From Nymphaea colorata (taxonomy: Eukaryota; Streptophyta; Magnoliopsida; Nymphaeales; Nymphaeaceae): a DNA stretch of 64,000 bases. The stretch is taken from contig NC_045145.1 of NCBI RefSeq assembly GCF_008831285.2, forward strand, positions 23,436,802 through 23,500,801, given 5' to 3'. Positions 22,900-35,689 of the stretch are shown here, in pieces. Position 1 is the stretch's first letter. The number at the start of each line of letters is the position of its first letter. The notes under the pieces are model-generated. The model saw nothing but the letters and a program-made list of their open reading frames with translations, made no database searches and was not told the origin of the DNA. The position numbers and the translations under genes were made by a program.

Positions 22900-23850
22900 A
22901 TTTACTTTTAGAGTAATTGAACAAATCCTTTTTTTTTTGTTTAGAATTAAAGAAAGTGAAGTGGGTTTTAGAAGTCAATCTCTTTAATGGCTCATTAGTG
23001 AGATAATTGAAGCATGGGGGAAATTAATTCCATGTAAAACGAAGCCATTTTAGTCTTAAGGACATGTGAAACTTGCTAGCTCACCAAGCATAAGTTTACT
23101 ATATTGACAATACCCACATTTAAGTTGGTCCATGTGCAACCTCAGCTGGTCCAAGGATCCAATCTGGATCAGTAAAAGTGTGGCCTCAACTTGTTCAGCT
23201 AATAAAACTGTCCCATGAAGCATGTGCATGCAAACCGACGTATGCTTATTGACGGAGTTGATGCTCAATGTAGCTTGAACCAATGACCAGCCGCTCATGT
23301 GAGATCATAAAGCTAAGTTGAGTGCTGCTCCAGCTTGATTCCTTTACAATTAATCACCTTCTTATATGAGCATTGTTGCCAACCTCACTCTCATTTCTGC
23401 CTATTCGATTTCCGCCTTAGTTGGGCAACTGTAATATTTTATTCTAGATTAACATTGCAAAACATAATGGCAGCAGCTTAATTAGTTCTTGTTCATGGTA
23501 AGTCTAATAATCCCTGGACTAACAAGTTGCCAAAACTAGCTCTCATTTCCTTATTTAATTTCCACCTTCAGTTGGGTGATTGTATCGTTTCATATGATGC
23601 TTTAGATTAACATTGTAAAACACAATTTCAGCAATTTTATTCACGTCAAGCCCAGTCTTGACAAGCAGGTTGTGGAATCACCCCTCATTTCTCCATTTGG
23701 TTTCCACCTTCAGTGAGCAATTGTTTCATTTCTTCTTGTGCTTTAGATTAACAACTGTGAAAGACAACAACAGCACCATAATTTTTGCTGTTCATGCCAA
23801 GTCTATTCATCTTTGGACTAAAAAAGTTATACTCTAGCTAAGTATTGTCA
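22900..23850 (-). repeat. Right arm of the large nested inverted repeat
   Basis: Reverse-complement counterpart of about 20,960-21,880. It contains the inverted SINE-like copy at about 23,190-23,335 and three reversed tandem units at about 23,390-23,800, each with a TTAACATTG/TTAACAACTG core. Divergence is greater than in the 24.4-29.7 kb repeat. Confidence 0.7.
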
Positions 23851-24420
23851 TCTCTCATGGAGTCATAGGTTTTTTTCAATAATTCTTGATGAGGGGTAGC
23901 TTCAATAAGCTGACATCTTCTAAGACTAAAGGAGTTCTTAGATTAAAGGAAAAAATTACTCTAGTTGCTGGAATTTGTCTGCTCCTTTTTCCATATGTAA
24001 ATAGGTCTCTTCTTCCACTGGGCTCCTCTCCTTCTCTCACCTCCTCCTCTCTTGGTTTAGTCCTTACGTGATGACGGAATCCTTCGAATTGCACCACTCG
24101 ATCATCTACAAAAGATGATGGTGAAGAGGATCATGAAGACAATGAAGCCATAGATCTCTCTTGTTCAATGGCTACGATGCAAAGACCCATCCCCTCGAAG
24201 GATCACCACCAGATTCTCCATATTCTACCATATTAATCTGGCCGGCAGTCGTGGGAAAACCCTAACCCTAGACTTCGTGTAGTTCAGAGTTCGACTGAGG
24301 AGCCTTCAAGTAGTCGGCACGTCTCCACCAGGTAGACTACCACCTCGGTCTCTCCGATCATTTGTCGAGCGCTCAATTTGATGGTGTGACGGATCCTTCC
24401 TCTGGAAGTCGTTCCAGTGT
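23850..24420. other. Stretch without a recognised gene
   Basis: Includes a moderately GC-rich patch with AAACCCTAACCCTAGAC at about 24,257 that resembles a plant 5' UTR. I see no family-level coding match. Confidence 0.45.
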
Positions 24421-26365
24421 CAGTTGAGAGAGAGAGAGAGAGAGGTTGAGAGAGATCCTCCATCGCGTTAGGAGGCAATCTTTTGCTGGGGGAGTGTGAG
24501 CGTTATGGCACGCAGGGTGACCACCCAATAAATACATTGCTCATATTGCCCTTTTTACATATTTTCAAGTAAGTGCCTGAAAAAAAATTTTTACATGAAA
24601 GGGCTCAAAACTGAAGTTTTGCGCACTGCCTCACGAACCATTTAGTTCTCATCAGTAACTAAAATGCTCTGCTTTACCTTTGACCTTTATTTGCTCAACT
24701 GTCGACAACGACCAATATTATTTCAGCATATAAACTCAACAATTACTTTTGTGTATATATCTCCAGACATTTTTTCTGCATAACCAGCAAAAAACATATC
24801 TTCATAGCAAGCGAAATTTCATACACTAATAAATTCACTTGATTAAAGAAATCATATTCCAATCAATTAACTATAAAAAAAGAATATGAACTAAAAATTG
24901 TTTTATTTTAGTGATTGTACATCAGTTCCAGCTGGGTGACTTTCCACTTCCAAACACCGGATGGCATTACAGAGAGCACAATGTACTTGTCATTGGATAC
25001 AACAATTTTCTTCAAACAACGCCTACATCATTCCATCAATTACAAAAAGAACAATGCATAAGAAATGGCTCCCGAATTACAAATATTGAAGAATGAGAGA
25101 CCCTCCAAAATACCATAATACCATCATCATTCTTGAGCAAACTTAACGAAAGAAGCATCCAAGCAATCCAATTTCATAGCATTCTCCAACAAACAGGAAA
25201 GTTCATCATCAAGAAAGCAATAGAAGAACGACACCAGAAATAGGTTACAGAGCATATCCTCAGGACTACCAGACCAGTCCCCGAAGGAAAACTAACAAAA
25301 GGAAAGGGGAAAAGGAAGAAATCATCATTCCAAAAGTAATCAAACGGCAACAGGTTCTCAAACAATGAATTTATTGTTTAAAAAGCCCTTGAACTCAAAC
25401 TTTGTTTTTACTCATACCCATAACTTTGAAACAATGAATTTAAGTGTCAACAAGTACACGCCTCACAACTTGCTCTTGAACTCAAACTCGAATGCGCGGA
25501 TTGCTTTAAAATAAATCTTGTTTTCATGAGATTGAAGTTAATAATTTGGGATTCAAAATTTGCATTTCTTTTTTTTTTATGAATCGATAATTTTGTTGTA
25601 TGTGTAGATCACATTACCAGAAGAAATGAAAATGTTAAAAATGGAAAAAATATAAATTTCTAGTGGAACAAGTTGAGGTGAGCAGATGAAAAAAAGGATG
25701 GTGTGGCGTGAAGAGGGGACACACCTGGCTGCTCACGCCTTGCCACTACACCGTCCACCGCATAGCCAACTGTAATCCTGTGAATAAAGAGAAAAGAAAA
25801 GCGAGAAAGCTTGCATTGTGACAAGCGTAAACCAGGACCTTGGATCTTGCAACAACCTCTGTTTGTGTTTTCTAAATGAGACAAGCGGTCAAACCCAAAA
25901 GAGGAAATGGAAATTCTAATGAAACGGAATTTAAGGGTAATGTGCAGGTACCAAGGAAAGGAAGGGCTGCACCATTTTTCTTGCTCCCATGCCAAGTAGA
26001 TGAAGCTGACCGTGCCATCTGAGACGAGCCATCCGGCCGGTGGCGGTGGGCTGCAGTTCCATGACACGATGTAAAGTGTGGTGGGGCGGACCTGTCAATC
26101 CCAGTAAGAAAAAGAAGTGGCACGAAGTCGAGAGATTCACATATATTTTAAAGAGAATTAGATGCTTGTAGCCTTTTCTTTTCAACAACCATTATCAAGT
26201 TGTCTCTGGTCTTTGAGAAGCCCTCCATTTGATCAGAGAAACAGCAAATACCGAACAAACTGGCATGTCGTTCTGAAAATAGCAACCCCAGAAAGCCTTA
26301 TTCTGTTGTATTGTTGATAATTAGTTCTTTTTGTGGGAGCCATCCAAGGTGGAATCTCAAATATG

Positions 26366-27540
26366 CATTTCTCTCTCTCTCGCGGACCCATGCCAAGTAG
26401 ATGAAGATCTACCTCTCCCTCGATCGCTCCCAATGATTAGGGTGCATCGTGATGGCATTTCATTTGCGTGCTTAAGTTCGGTAGATCAACTATCGCCTTT
26501 CTCATGAAGTTTGCGCAAATGTGGTAAACTACAAGGTTTAAAATTCTAAAAAATTTGACTTGGGCTTCTCTGTTTTGATACTTGGATGAATTCAGGTCGT
26601 AAGATTGCGTCTACACATCAGAAATGATCTAAAAGTTTTGAAACTTCACCCACCGTAAAATAATAGTCTTTAGACATCAAAATAAACTGATCTAAGCATG
26701 CATATTTATGTTGCCCCGTAGGGTCATAATCATGGCTAACACGCCAGCCCTCGTTGATTGAAGCATCCAGGAAACCCCGCAGGGAATCCTCTCTCTCTCT
26801 CTCTCTCTTCTTCCTCACACATTCTCTCGCTTTTCATGTCAGCCGACACATTTCCTCCGTAATTGAGAATGCGGCTTTCTTTGTGTATCATATGATACGG
26901 TGGCCGGGATTTGTTGCTTGTGGTGCATTCCCAAAAGCATACGCGCACCGTCTACCTCCCTCTGATTGAGTTCAAGAAAATTTCAATTTTAACAAAACCT
27001 TAATGTTTCAAAATGGAAAATTCAATTTTGGGTAGGTCACCTAAACGCATCAGCCAGATACTCAAAACCTATTAGTGTTCACAAAAAGCCAAATAAGTAC
27101 TTACTCACGAAAACTGTGTTAAACTCATGGGCGTTTGATGAACTTGGGGGTGTGTTTGAAAGTGGGAAATCGTCTACCAGGAAAAGAAACATTTTCCTAG
27201 CACTGGATTTGCTTGTTTGACATGAAGAAATAAGTAGGAAAGAAAGGTACTACAGAGTAGTAAGTAGCAAGCCATAAGGAAGGAAGAGGAGCGAAATCGT
27301 GTTGCGTTTTCTGGAAATGGATTAACTTCAGAGGTGCCTGGCTCCAGCCTCAAGGCACATTTTGACAGTGGAAAATCGATGGGAAAGTTTTGAAGGATTT
27401 CAACCACAGAAAACTTTTTCCTAGCAAAAAATTTCGAAAACCTGCGGCTTTTATGAGCTAGCAAAAGTTCTGTCATCTGAATTTTTTTCCCAAAAAAACC
27501 TTTTTATTTTATAATGTGTTGTATTGGCTTCCAAAAAATT
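26366..27540. other. Spacer of the large inverted repeat
   Basis: Single-copy loop. It contains CCATGCCAAGTAGATGAAG (about 26,388), also present inside the arms, and a CT microsatellite at 26,789-26,808. A patch at 27,130-27,480 with GGGGGTGTGTTTGAAAG and TTTTCCTAGC motifs resembles plant non-autonomous DNA transposons. No gene was recognised. Confidence 0.5.
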
Positions 27541-27767
27541 AGGGATGCCAATTAATCATAGTTGAATTAGATGAACTTTCAGCATATCCACTTTAAATGA
27601 TGTACAAATATTGAAATTCAAATTCTGATCCAGTTCAAATGAAGAGACGTGTATACCGTATCTGAATCCGAATTCATAATCTGAAGCCAATCCAAAACTT
27701 ATTTTCAAGTTCACAACCAAATCCAAATCCGACTTTCAAACCAAATCCGAATTCATTAACATCCTTA
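27540..27767. mobile_element. Non-autonomous hAT-like element, copy 5
   Basis: Starts TAGGGATGCCAAT and ends ATTAACATCCTTA. It is flanked by CAAAAAAT and CCAAAATT, a weak 8-bp target duplication (6 of 8). The interior has AATCCGAATTCATAATC and CCAAATCCGA motifs. It lies in the loop of the 24.4-29.7 kb inverted repeat, next to the right arm. Confidence 0.55.
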
Positions 27768-29729
27768 CCAAAATTCTATTGCCATTGCCATTTGAGATTC
27801 CATATTGGATGGCTCCCACAAAAAGAACTAATTATCAACCATACAACAGAATAAGGCTTTCTGGGGTTGCTATTTTCAGAACGACATGCCAATTTGTTCG
27901 GTATTTGCTGTTTCTCTGATCAAAGGGAGAGCTTCTCAAAGACCAGAGACAACTTGATAATGGTTGTTGAAAAGAAAAGGCTACAAGCATCTAATTCTCT
28001 TTAAAATATATGTGAATCTCTCGACTTCGTGCCACTTCTTTTTCTTACTGGGATTGACAGGTCCGCCCCACCACACTTTACATCGTGTCATGGAACTGCA
28101 GCCCACCGCCACCGGCCGGATAGCTCGTCTCAGATGGCACGGTCAGCTTCATCTACTTGGCATGGGAGCAAGAAAAATGGTGCAGCCCTTCCTTTCCTTG
28201 GTACCTGCACATTACCCTTAAATTCCGTTTCATTAGAATTTCCATTTCCTCTTTTGGGTTTGACCGCTTGTCTCATTTAGAAAACACAAACAGAGGTTGT
28301 TGCAAGATCCAAGGTCCTGGTTTACGCTTGTCACAATGCAAGCTTTCTCGCTTTTCTTTTCTCTTTATTCACAGGATTACAGTTGGCTATGCGGTGGACG
28401 GTATAGTGGCAAGGCGTGAGCAGCGAGGTGTGTCCCCTCTTCACGCCACACCATCCTTTTTTTCATCTGCTCACCTCAACTTGTTCCACTAGAAATTTAT
28501 ATTTTTTCCATTTTTAACATTTTCATTTCTTCTGGTAATGTGATCTACACATACAACAAAATTATCGATTCATAAAAAAAAAGATATACAAATTTTGAAT
28601 CCTCTAACCAAATTATTAACTTCAATCTCATGAAAACAAGATTCATTTTAAAGCAATCCGCACATTCGAGTTTGAGTTCAAGAGCAGGTTGTGAGGCGTG
28701 TACTTGCTGACACTTACTTAAATTCATTGTTTCAAAGTTATGGGTATGAGTAAAAACAAAGTTTGAGTTCAAGGGCTTTTTAAACAATAAATTCTTTGTT
28801 TCAGAACCTGTTGCCGTTTGATTACTTTTGGAATGATGATTTCTTCCTTTCCCCTTTCCTTTTGTTAGTTTCTCTTCGGGGACTGGTCTGGTAGTGCATA
28901 GGATATGCTCTGTAACCTATTTCTGATGTCTTTCTTCTATTGCTTTCTTGATGATGAACTTTCCTGTTTGTTGGAGAATGCTATGAAATTGGATTGCTTG
29001 GATGCTTCTTTCGTTAAGTTTGCTCAAGAATGATGATGGTATTATGGTATTTTGGAGGGTCTCTCATTCTTCAATATTTGTAATTCGGGAGCCATTTCTT
29101 ATGCATTGTTCTTTTTGTAATTGATGAAATGATGTAGGCGTTGTTTGAAGAAAATTGTTGTATCCAATGACAAGTACATTGTGCTCTCTGTAATGCCATC
29201 CGGTGTTTGGAAGCGCTAAGTCACCCAGCCGAAACTGATGTACAATCAGTAAAATAAAACAATTTTTAGTTCATATTTCTTCTTTTATAGTTAATTGATT
29301 GGAATATGATTTCTTTAATCAATTTGTGAATTTATTAGTCTATGAAATTTGGCTTGCTATGAAGATATGTTTTTTGCTGGTTATATAGAAAAAATGTTGG
29401 AGATATATACACAAAAGTAATTGTAGAGTTTATATGTTGAAATAATATTGGTCATTGTCGACAGTTGAGCAAATAAAGGTCAAAGGTAAAGCAGAGCATT
29501 TTAGTTACTGACGAGAACTAAATGGTTCGTGAGGGAGCGCGCAAAACTCCAGTTTTGGGCTCTTTTATGTAAAATGTTTTTTTTTCACGCACTTATTTGA
29601 AAATATGTAAAAAAGGCAATATGAGCAATGTATTTATTGGGTGGTCACCTTGGGCGCCATAACGCTGGCACTCCCTCACCGAAAGATTGCCTCCTAACCC
29701 GACGGAGGATCTCTCTCAACCTCTCTCCC

Positions 29730-30280
29730 TCTCTCTCAAATAATGTTGCTGATAATTATGCGCTTGAAATCATTATACTCTAAATAATGACCCTGAGTAC
29801 AAAAGTGTAACAGGATAAGTACCTTCGCCGCGCCGCCCGCCCTCTTCTCATGAAGCAATACAAACATAACGAACACAATAAACCACGTGAATCGAAAAAC
29901 CAGAAGCCAAGACCAAAACAATAACCAAAGAAGGCAGCGAAACCTCAAAGAGCTAGAAACCAGACACCACGAATCCAAGCAGCATGAACCGAAGCAAGGA
30001 AAAGCAGAAATCGAAGCAGCATCCGCAGAAACATCAACAACGAAACCCCCCAAGCATTTAGTGACAACAGTAAAAGGTCAATGAAACAATCGAATGACAA
30101 CAACTGAACCCTTGGCAATATCAATGGTTACACCACATCCCAGCAGCAAAGACCCAACACCCAAGCAAGAACTCCAGTAGCTCAGTAGCAACAACATAAC
30201 CCTCAACTACATAACCGAACAACATCAGCAGATAAGATCAAAATCAGCAACCGACAAGAGAAAAATCCGAGCAACAGAAT

Positions 30281-30322
<42 letters not shown>

Positions 30323-30347
30323 AGAGAGAGCCGACAAAATGGAAATT

Positions 30348-30398
<51 letters not shown>

Positions 30399-30400
30399 AA
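29730..30400. repeat. A-rich patch ending in two GA microsatellites
   Basis: Purine/A-rich sequence with no family-level coding match, followed by GA arrays at about 30,284-30,315 and 30,353-30,396. Confidence 0.7.
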
Positions 30401-30409
30401 GAGTTTATG

Positions 30410-31510
30410 AAAACATAAATGCTCATAAAATTGGCATAAGAATGTAAATTATGGTGATAACAAGAAACAAGGGGGTGATCTGGTCAATATGGTTTGGAGA
30501 CCTATATCACTACTAAGTGAATAACCTTTTTTTTTTTTTATCAGGATACATCCATACATTCTTTGCACTGTTAGCCTTTTCTATCTAATTAGAACAAAGT
30601 AAAAATCATTGTGATTTAATGGAATGGCAAAAACATGAAAATTTTAAGACCTATATACCAGCTTTTGTTATTTTGGGGTTCAACCACCTGTTAACAATCT
30701 CAAAAATAAAGAGAACAATGCATAGTGAATGAGATAAGAGGAAGTCATTAGCCACCACGATGGTCTTCATAAGGGGCTGCTCGTGATGACAAACTATAAC
30801 TAAACGAGATAATATATAGCATTACAAACAAGGAGAGGCATACATTGAGTTGTCCAACTCATACATGTGGCTTTGAACATTTTAGATAAAATGTGTAGTA
30901 AAGTTGAAGAATATCACTTTGCATGGTCATCAATGTGGAGCAATGGGCGATTTATAGTACTTAGTATATGATACTTTAGGAAAGAATCATTTTGTAGGTG
31001 ACCAAATAAGAAATTAGGGGAAATATGAAAATAAATCTATTTTTTCTTTTTTAATTAATTGAGAAAATTTGTTGTCTTTACAAAACTCTAGATTGTGCAA
31101 TCTTCACTTGTCATAATAGTTGACACCATTCCTTATGTAGTTTGTCATACAAATCTTTCATTATTAATGTCAATTAATGTCAAATTTGAATCTGTAAGAA
31201 GACAAAGGCAAGAAACATTATTTTTGTCCCCTTCTTTACAAAGCAACAATTGATTGATAGCATTTCAACATACCAAGAAAATGTAGTTGGTGGGAATGCT
31301 TGAAAAGAAGAAGGGAAAGATTATAAAATGCAATTGCCTTGGCTACCTACCAAGTTACTGGGAATGTTGGCGCCCCTACACCACCAAGTAGAAATATGTC
31401 TTGCCAGTTCTTCTTTACATGGTGATTTTCACTCATAAATAATGAAAATAAGAAAAAATCGACATGTTTGGACTAAAAACAAAAGCAATATTGCTACCAT
31501 CACCACTGTT
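30410..31510 (+). repeat. Third, partial copy of the A/B segment
   Basis: Shares CATCACTACTAAGTGAATAA, GAAAACATAAATGC..., AATGGGCGATTTATAGTAC and GCTACCATCACCACT with 7,060-8,090 and 16,780-17,560. It breaks off before the hAT-like insert and PPR region. Strongly diverged. Confidence 0.65.
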
Positions 31511-33090
31511 CCCTCACTTTTAATCATAATGAATTTGTCCGCAAGAAGCTTCTCGACTAACATGACATTCTTACACTTGGATGCTCCATATTGCTTCCAC
31601 ATACTACACATGTATCAGCTAGTTGAATCCCAAAGTGTTGAAGCTTCTCAAAAGCCGACAGACAGTCATCCAGAGCAAAGAAAAGAGCCCATTTGACTCT
31701 TGGAATGGCTTCATTTCTTCACCTCTTTATACTACGATAATGTAGAATTGGGCATCTGATTGCCCTATAAATCTTATCTCTGCTTAAGGATTTCACCTCA
31801 AAAGTTTCCCATATGTAGCAGCATGTCCTCTCTCTCTCCTATATAATATTAAAGTATCTTAAGATGTGATGGGCCGAAAAGGCTAAAGCAACTCTTCCTT
31901 TCCGTTGTTTGCCATTAGGGTCCAAAGCTATTTTGAGACCTATGTAGAGAGCAGGACATCTTTACTAAGCATCACACACCCACCATTTGCAATTCAAGAG
32001 AAATTCACTAGTTCTACCAGCTATGCTATGCATCTGATCAGGGCTGAATCCATTTCGAGGAAAACTTTCATGTCCCTTCATCTCAATGTTCATGAAAGCT
32101 TCCACAATTGAAATACCGATGAACGTGCGCCTTGATTCTCCCGCTAGTTCATTTTTTGTGTCATGACAACATTAAACACAGTTGAATAAATTTAAAAGCA
32201 ATGGTCCAATAATCTGTTCTGATTTCTTCCTAACGTTCGTATCCGTTTCTATTAAAAGAAATGTGTCTTGAGGCTAATTTCTACGTGAGAGTACTGCTAC
32301 ATGGAGGACATTGGGAGGTTCTTATTTTTTGCAAATCTGCTCTAGAAATTTAAAAATTAAGAATAAATAGTGGCCATAAATGCGTCAAACCTTACTTCCT
32401 AGGCTTATTTCCTCTTTTTCCTCCTTATTAAACCGGATAAAGCAGGGTGGCAGGCATTGGTATGACGCTGTCAAGAGTGGCAAAGCTAGCTATTGGAGGT
32501 TCATCTCTCTCTCTCTCCAGTTTGAGGAAATTATTAACTGAGAGCTATTTTAGAGGTTGTGCGCTAGGTCCATGTCCTAAATGCTTATGTTTCCACAAGG
32601 TTTGTGTTGCTTTACCTTGTTAATTTTTTTCTGGTTGCTGCCATTTTTTACTTGTTACAATGTAAACGTGCCATTCTGCTTTAACAAGATTCTGGTGTAA
32701 GAGGCACTTCTAAAAGGGAAAACATAGTGAAAGTATCAAAAAAATTAATAACAAGGAATATCATGAGATAACGTTGATAGTTTATTAAATATTTTCGTAA
32801 AGTTCTTGCTTGTTGATAAGTGTACGTGTACATATTACCTCGATGTCTGCTATGTCAATTGTGTCGTGTATTTTAATGTATTGGAATTTTCTGGTTTTCA
32901 TATTGCTCTGCGATCACATCTTGCCACTCCCTACAATTCGTGAAGCTATTTGTAAGCCACCGACGCAATAGTTACAGCCATTCCAAAACTTGGAGCAGGT
33001 GAGATTTAGTCCTGAATAAAATGCAGAGGATGATGGGAAAATGTCATTTTTTTGCTTCTTCTTTCTGATCAACCTTAGGGAGGCGTTTGA
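31510..33090. other. Stretch without a recognised gene
   Basis: I examined both strands and found no frame with a domain I can name. The sequence is mostly unique-looking, with a short CT run near 32,502. Confidence 0.5.
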
Positions 33091-33128
33091 TTGCCGGGTT
33101 GAAGTACCATTTTTCCGAAAAAGTGGTA

Positions 33129-33230
33129 CGGGCGGGTGAAAATTCACCCGCCCAACTAAAATTGCATCAAACGGGGTGAAATTCACCCCGTTTAACGCAA
33201 AATGGGAGCGGGTGGAATTTCACCCGCTCG
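33129..33230. repeat. Three adjacent short palindromes
   Basis: Palindromes at 33,130-33,153 (GGGCGGGTGAA ... TTCACCCGCCC), 33,169-33,193 (AAACGGGGTGAA ... TTCACCCCGTTT) and 33,206-33,229 (GAGCGGGTG ... CACCCGCTC). They share a GGTGAA/TTCACC core and lie within 100 bp, next to a GC-rich patch. They could be ends of stacked small DNA transposons or a cruciform-forming site. Confidence 0.85.
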
Positions 33231-33445
33231 ACGCCCTCTCCCCCCGCGCTCGACATTTCCCCCCGCGCTCGACACCCTCCCCCGCTCGACACCCTTCCCC
33301 TCATTTCCTCCGTCCGCCCGCAGCTCCTCCTCGCTCGACCCTGTCGCCTTCTCACTGTCGCAGCAGAGGCCGCTCCCACCATCGCCACTCCGCCGTCTCC
33401 TCTCCGCCATCGCTGGTGATCTTTCCCCCTTTATCTCTTGTGTTG
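33220..33445 (+). other. GC-rich, CpG-rich patch resembling a gene 5' region
   Basis: C-rich sequence with repeated CCCCGCTCGACA units (about 33,238-33,295), then GCCATCGCTGGTGATC, like a plant 5' UTR or first exon. Frames are open on both strands because of composition. No protein family was recognised. Confidence 0.4.
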
Positions 33446-33690
33446 CCCTAATCACCTGCCCATTTTCCCCTCACGGTCTCCTCCTCCCTCATATAATATA
33501 AACTGTATACCAAGGTATAATCTGATTAATAGCTGATTGTTTTTACGAAGTTGCATATAAATTATTTGCCCTAATCACCTGCCCATTTTCCCCTCACGGT
33601 CTCCTCCTCCCTCATATAATATAAACTGTATACCAAGGTATAATCTGATTAATAGCTGATTGTTTTTACGAAGTTGCATATAAATTATTT
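33445..33690. repeat. Exact 123-bp tandem duplication
   Basis: 33,445-33,567 and 33,568-33,690 look identical, each starting GCCCTAATCACCTGCC and ending ATATAAATTATTT. This implies a very recent event or an assembly artefact. Confidence 0.92.
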
Positions 33691-35480
33691 ATACTATTTA
33701 ACTTAAACTATTTAAAACTATATCATATAAAACTAATAAAATAATAATTAATATTATATTTAATTAACTAAACATGATATCTTCAATAATGTATTTATGT
33801 AATTAATAATAATAATAAAAAACTTCTATAAGGAAATTTCAATAAAATTAGTATTTTAAAAAATATAAAAATTAATCACAAATAGATATGTTTAATATGA
33901 AAAAAGTCTTGAACTCATAAAAAGTTTTAATTTATAAAATTAATAATTATTTATTCAATTAATCAAGTAAATCATTTTGTATAATCATATAATATGTCCA
34001 AAAGTCTTAGATATTTCATATATAACACGTAATTCACAAATTTGAAAACAAAAGCCTCTAACTATTAAGAAAACAACACATTGTTCGATTTAATAAACTA
34101 TCTTACATATCATTGGAGTAATTATAAAATTTTATGTAAAGAATAATTATAGTAATAAAGGTAAGAGGATTAATAAATTATTTTATATTATTAAACACTC
34201 TTTTTACGGGTGTAACACAAATTATTTTAATTAACTCAATAAAATGAAAAAAAATCATTAAATAATATTTTTTAATGATAAATAATATGGGTCTCACGAT
34301 TTAATAATTGACAATAAGTGATCAACTGATCATCATGAAATAATAGTTTACTCAATTTAAAATATGTTATTAGTTACAAATAAACCAATTAATGTTCAAT
34401 GTTCACAATTTTGATAACGAAAGCATGAAAGCTTCTTCATCGTGTATTTTAGCAGGAAATCTTAAATAATATATTTATTTAATTAAAAATAATAAAGAAA
34501 ACTTCAATCAAAAAATTCAAAAAAATGAGAATTTTTAAAATATGAAAAAGACACTTTTTAAAGCTATAAATTTTAATGGACTGTTATGTCAAATTGGTTT
34601 CAAGTATAACTATATTATATATTTAAAAAAGTAAAGGTGTCAAGAAAAACTATTGGCATGTATGTCACTTATGAAAAAAAAGTTGATAGCAAACAAACTG
34701 CTAAACTCATAAAATAAAAAAAGTTGATAAAAATTCTTAAACGCATTATGATATTCATTTTAGTTGAAAGCTTCTCCACTTGCATAATCGCAAATAAATA
34801 TATTTAATATAAAAAATCTGCTATACTCATAAAAAAATTATTTATCAAATAAATTCTTATCCAAAAGTCCTAGGTGTTTGATATATAATACATAATTCAC
34901 AAATTTGAAAACAAAAACTTTAACTAGTAGCAAAATAACAAATTGTTCGATTTAATAAATTATCTGATATATCAAATAATAGCTTTTTTATATACTATAT
35001 ACTTAGAAGTTGTTTTGTTGTCAGAGTCAAACTATATTTTTAAAATTTAAAGTGAAGCCAAAACATAATTTTTAAATTTTTTTTTAGCAGTGAGTCACCC
35101 GAACTCTTTTATTTTAATGTCGCACCCGCGTCGCATCAAGTTGGATGCGCACCGAACATGGGTGCGGCTTCGACTTACACCCGAGTCCAATTAGAATGTC
35201 ATATTATTAAATTACTTATATAATCTATGTTGTTCTCAAATTTTCAACTTTCTATAGGTTGGACGAAATTAAAAAACCATAGTTTTTTAAATTACTTATA
35301 TTACAATTTTCAACTAGCTATAGGTTGGACGAAATTAAAAAACTACAATTTTCAACTAGCTATAGGTTGGACGAAATTAAAAAACCATAGTTTTTCCTTT
35401 TAAGTTCAATTTAAGTTGATCAAATTTAAAATGAAAATAAAGCGTCCCGCCTATTTTGTTTGCTTGTAAAAGCAATCGGT
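33690..35480. other. Very AT-rich intergenic DNA with local repeats
   Basis: Mostly A and T with no coding potential. It contains three copies of a CTATAGGTTGGACGAAATT unit between about 35,245 and 35,395, and an isolated GC-rich island at about 35,125-35,190 (GTCGCACCCGCGTCGC). Confidence 0.7.
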
Positions 35481-35689
35481 TTTATTGGTTGTTAAATGAA
35501 CGTTATTGAAGATGATTGGTGTCGTTTCTTCTTCCCTACTGCTCAACAGAAAAACAAAAAAATGAAACAAGAAAAGGAAACAAAAAAAGAAGAAGAACTG
35601 CTTGAAGAATAACCCTTGCCATTCTTCCCCTCTTTTCTTTTCCCTCTCGCTCTCTCACGCTGCGTTCAGGGTCAAAACAAAAAAGGTTT

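Larger units (their letters stand above)
24422..29730. repeat. Very large inverted repeat, arms about 1.9 kb, spacer about 1.4 kb
   Basis: The left arm (about 24,424-26,366) and right arm (about 27,788-29,727) are reverse complements along their whole length. Landmarks: GGTTGAGAGAGATCCTCC against GGAGGATCTCTCTCAACC at the outer ends. Mid-arm: GGTCCTGGTTTACGCTTGTC against GACAAGCGTAAACCAGGACC. Inner ends: GTGGGAGCCATCCAA against TTGGATGGCTCCCAC (one mismatch nearby). The 25.66-25.85 kb portion compared with its partner shows only a few substitutions, about 97-98 percent identity. Shared open frames up to about 85-135 codons show no known domain. A single transcript would form a hairpin with a stem near 2 kb. 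Confidence 0.93.

Noticed and set aside
25660-26433. Several open frames of 66-135 codons on the - strand in the left arm, with counterparts at 27,964-28,492
   Set aside because: The frames overlap each other, are shared only because the arms are inverted copies, and show no domain, codon pattern or splice structure. The repeat explains them.
33167-33501. Four overlapping open frames of 73-99 codons on both strands
   Set aside because: They arise from C-rich composition without AT-rich stops. No family resemblance; strands contradict each other.
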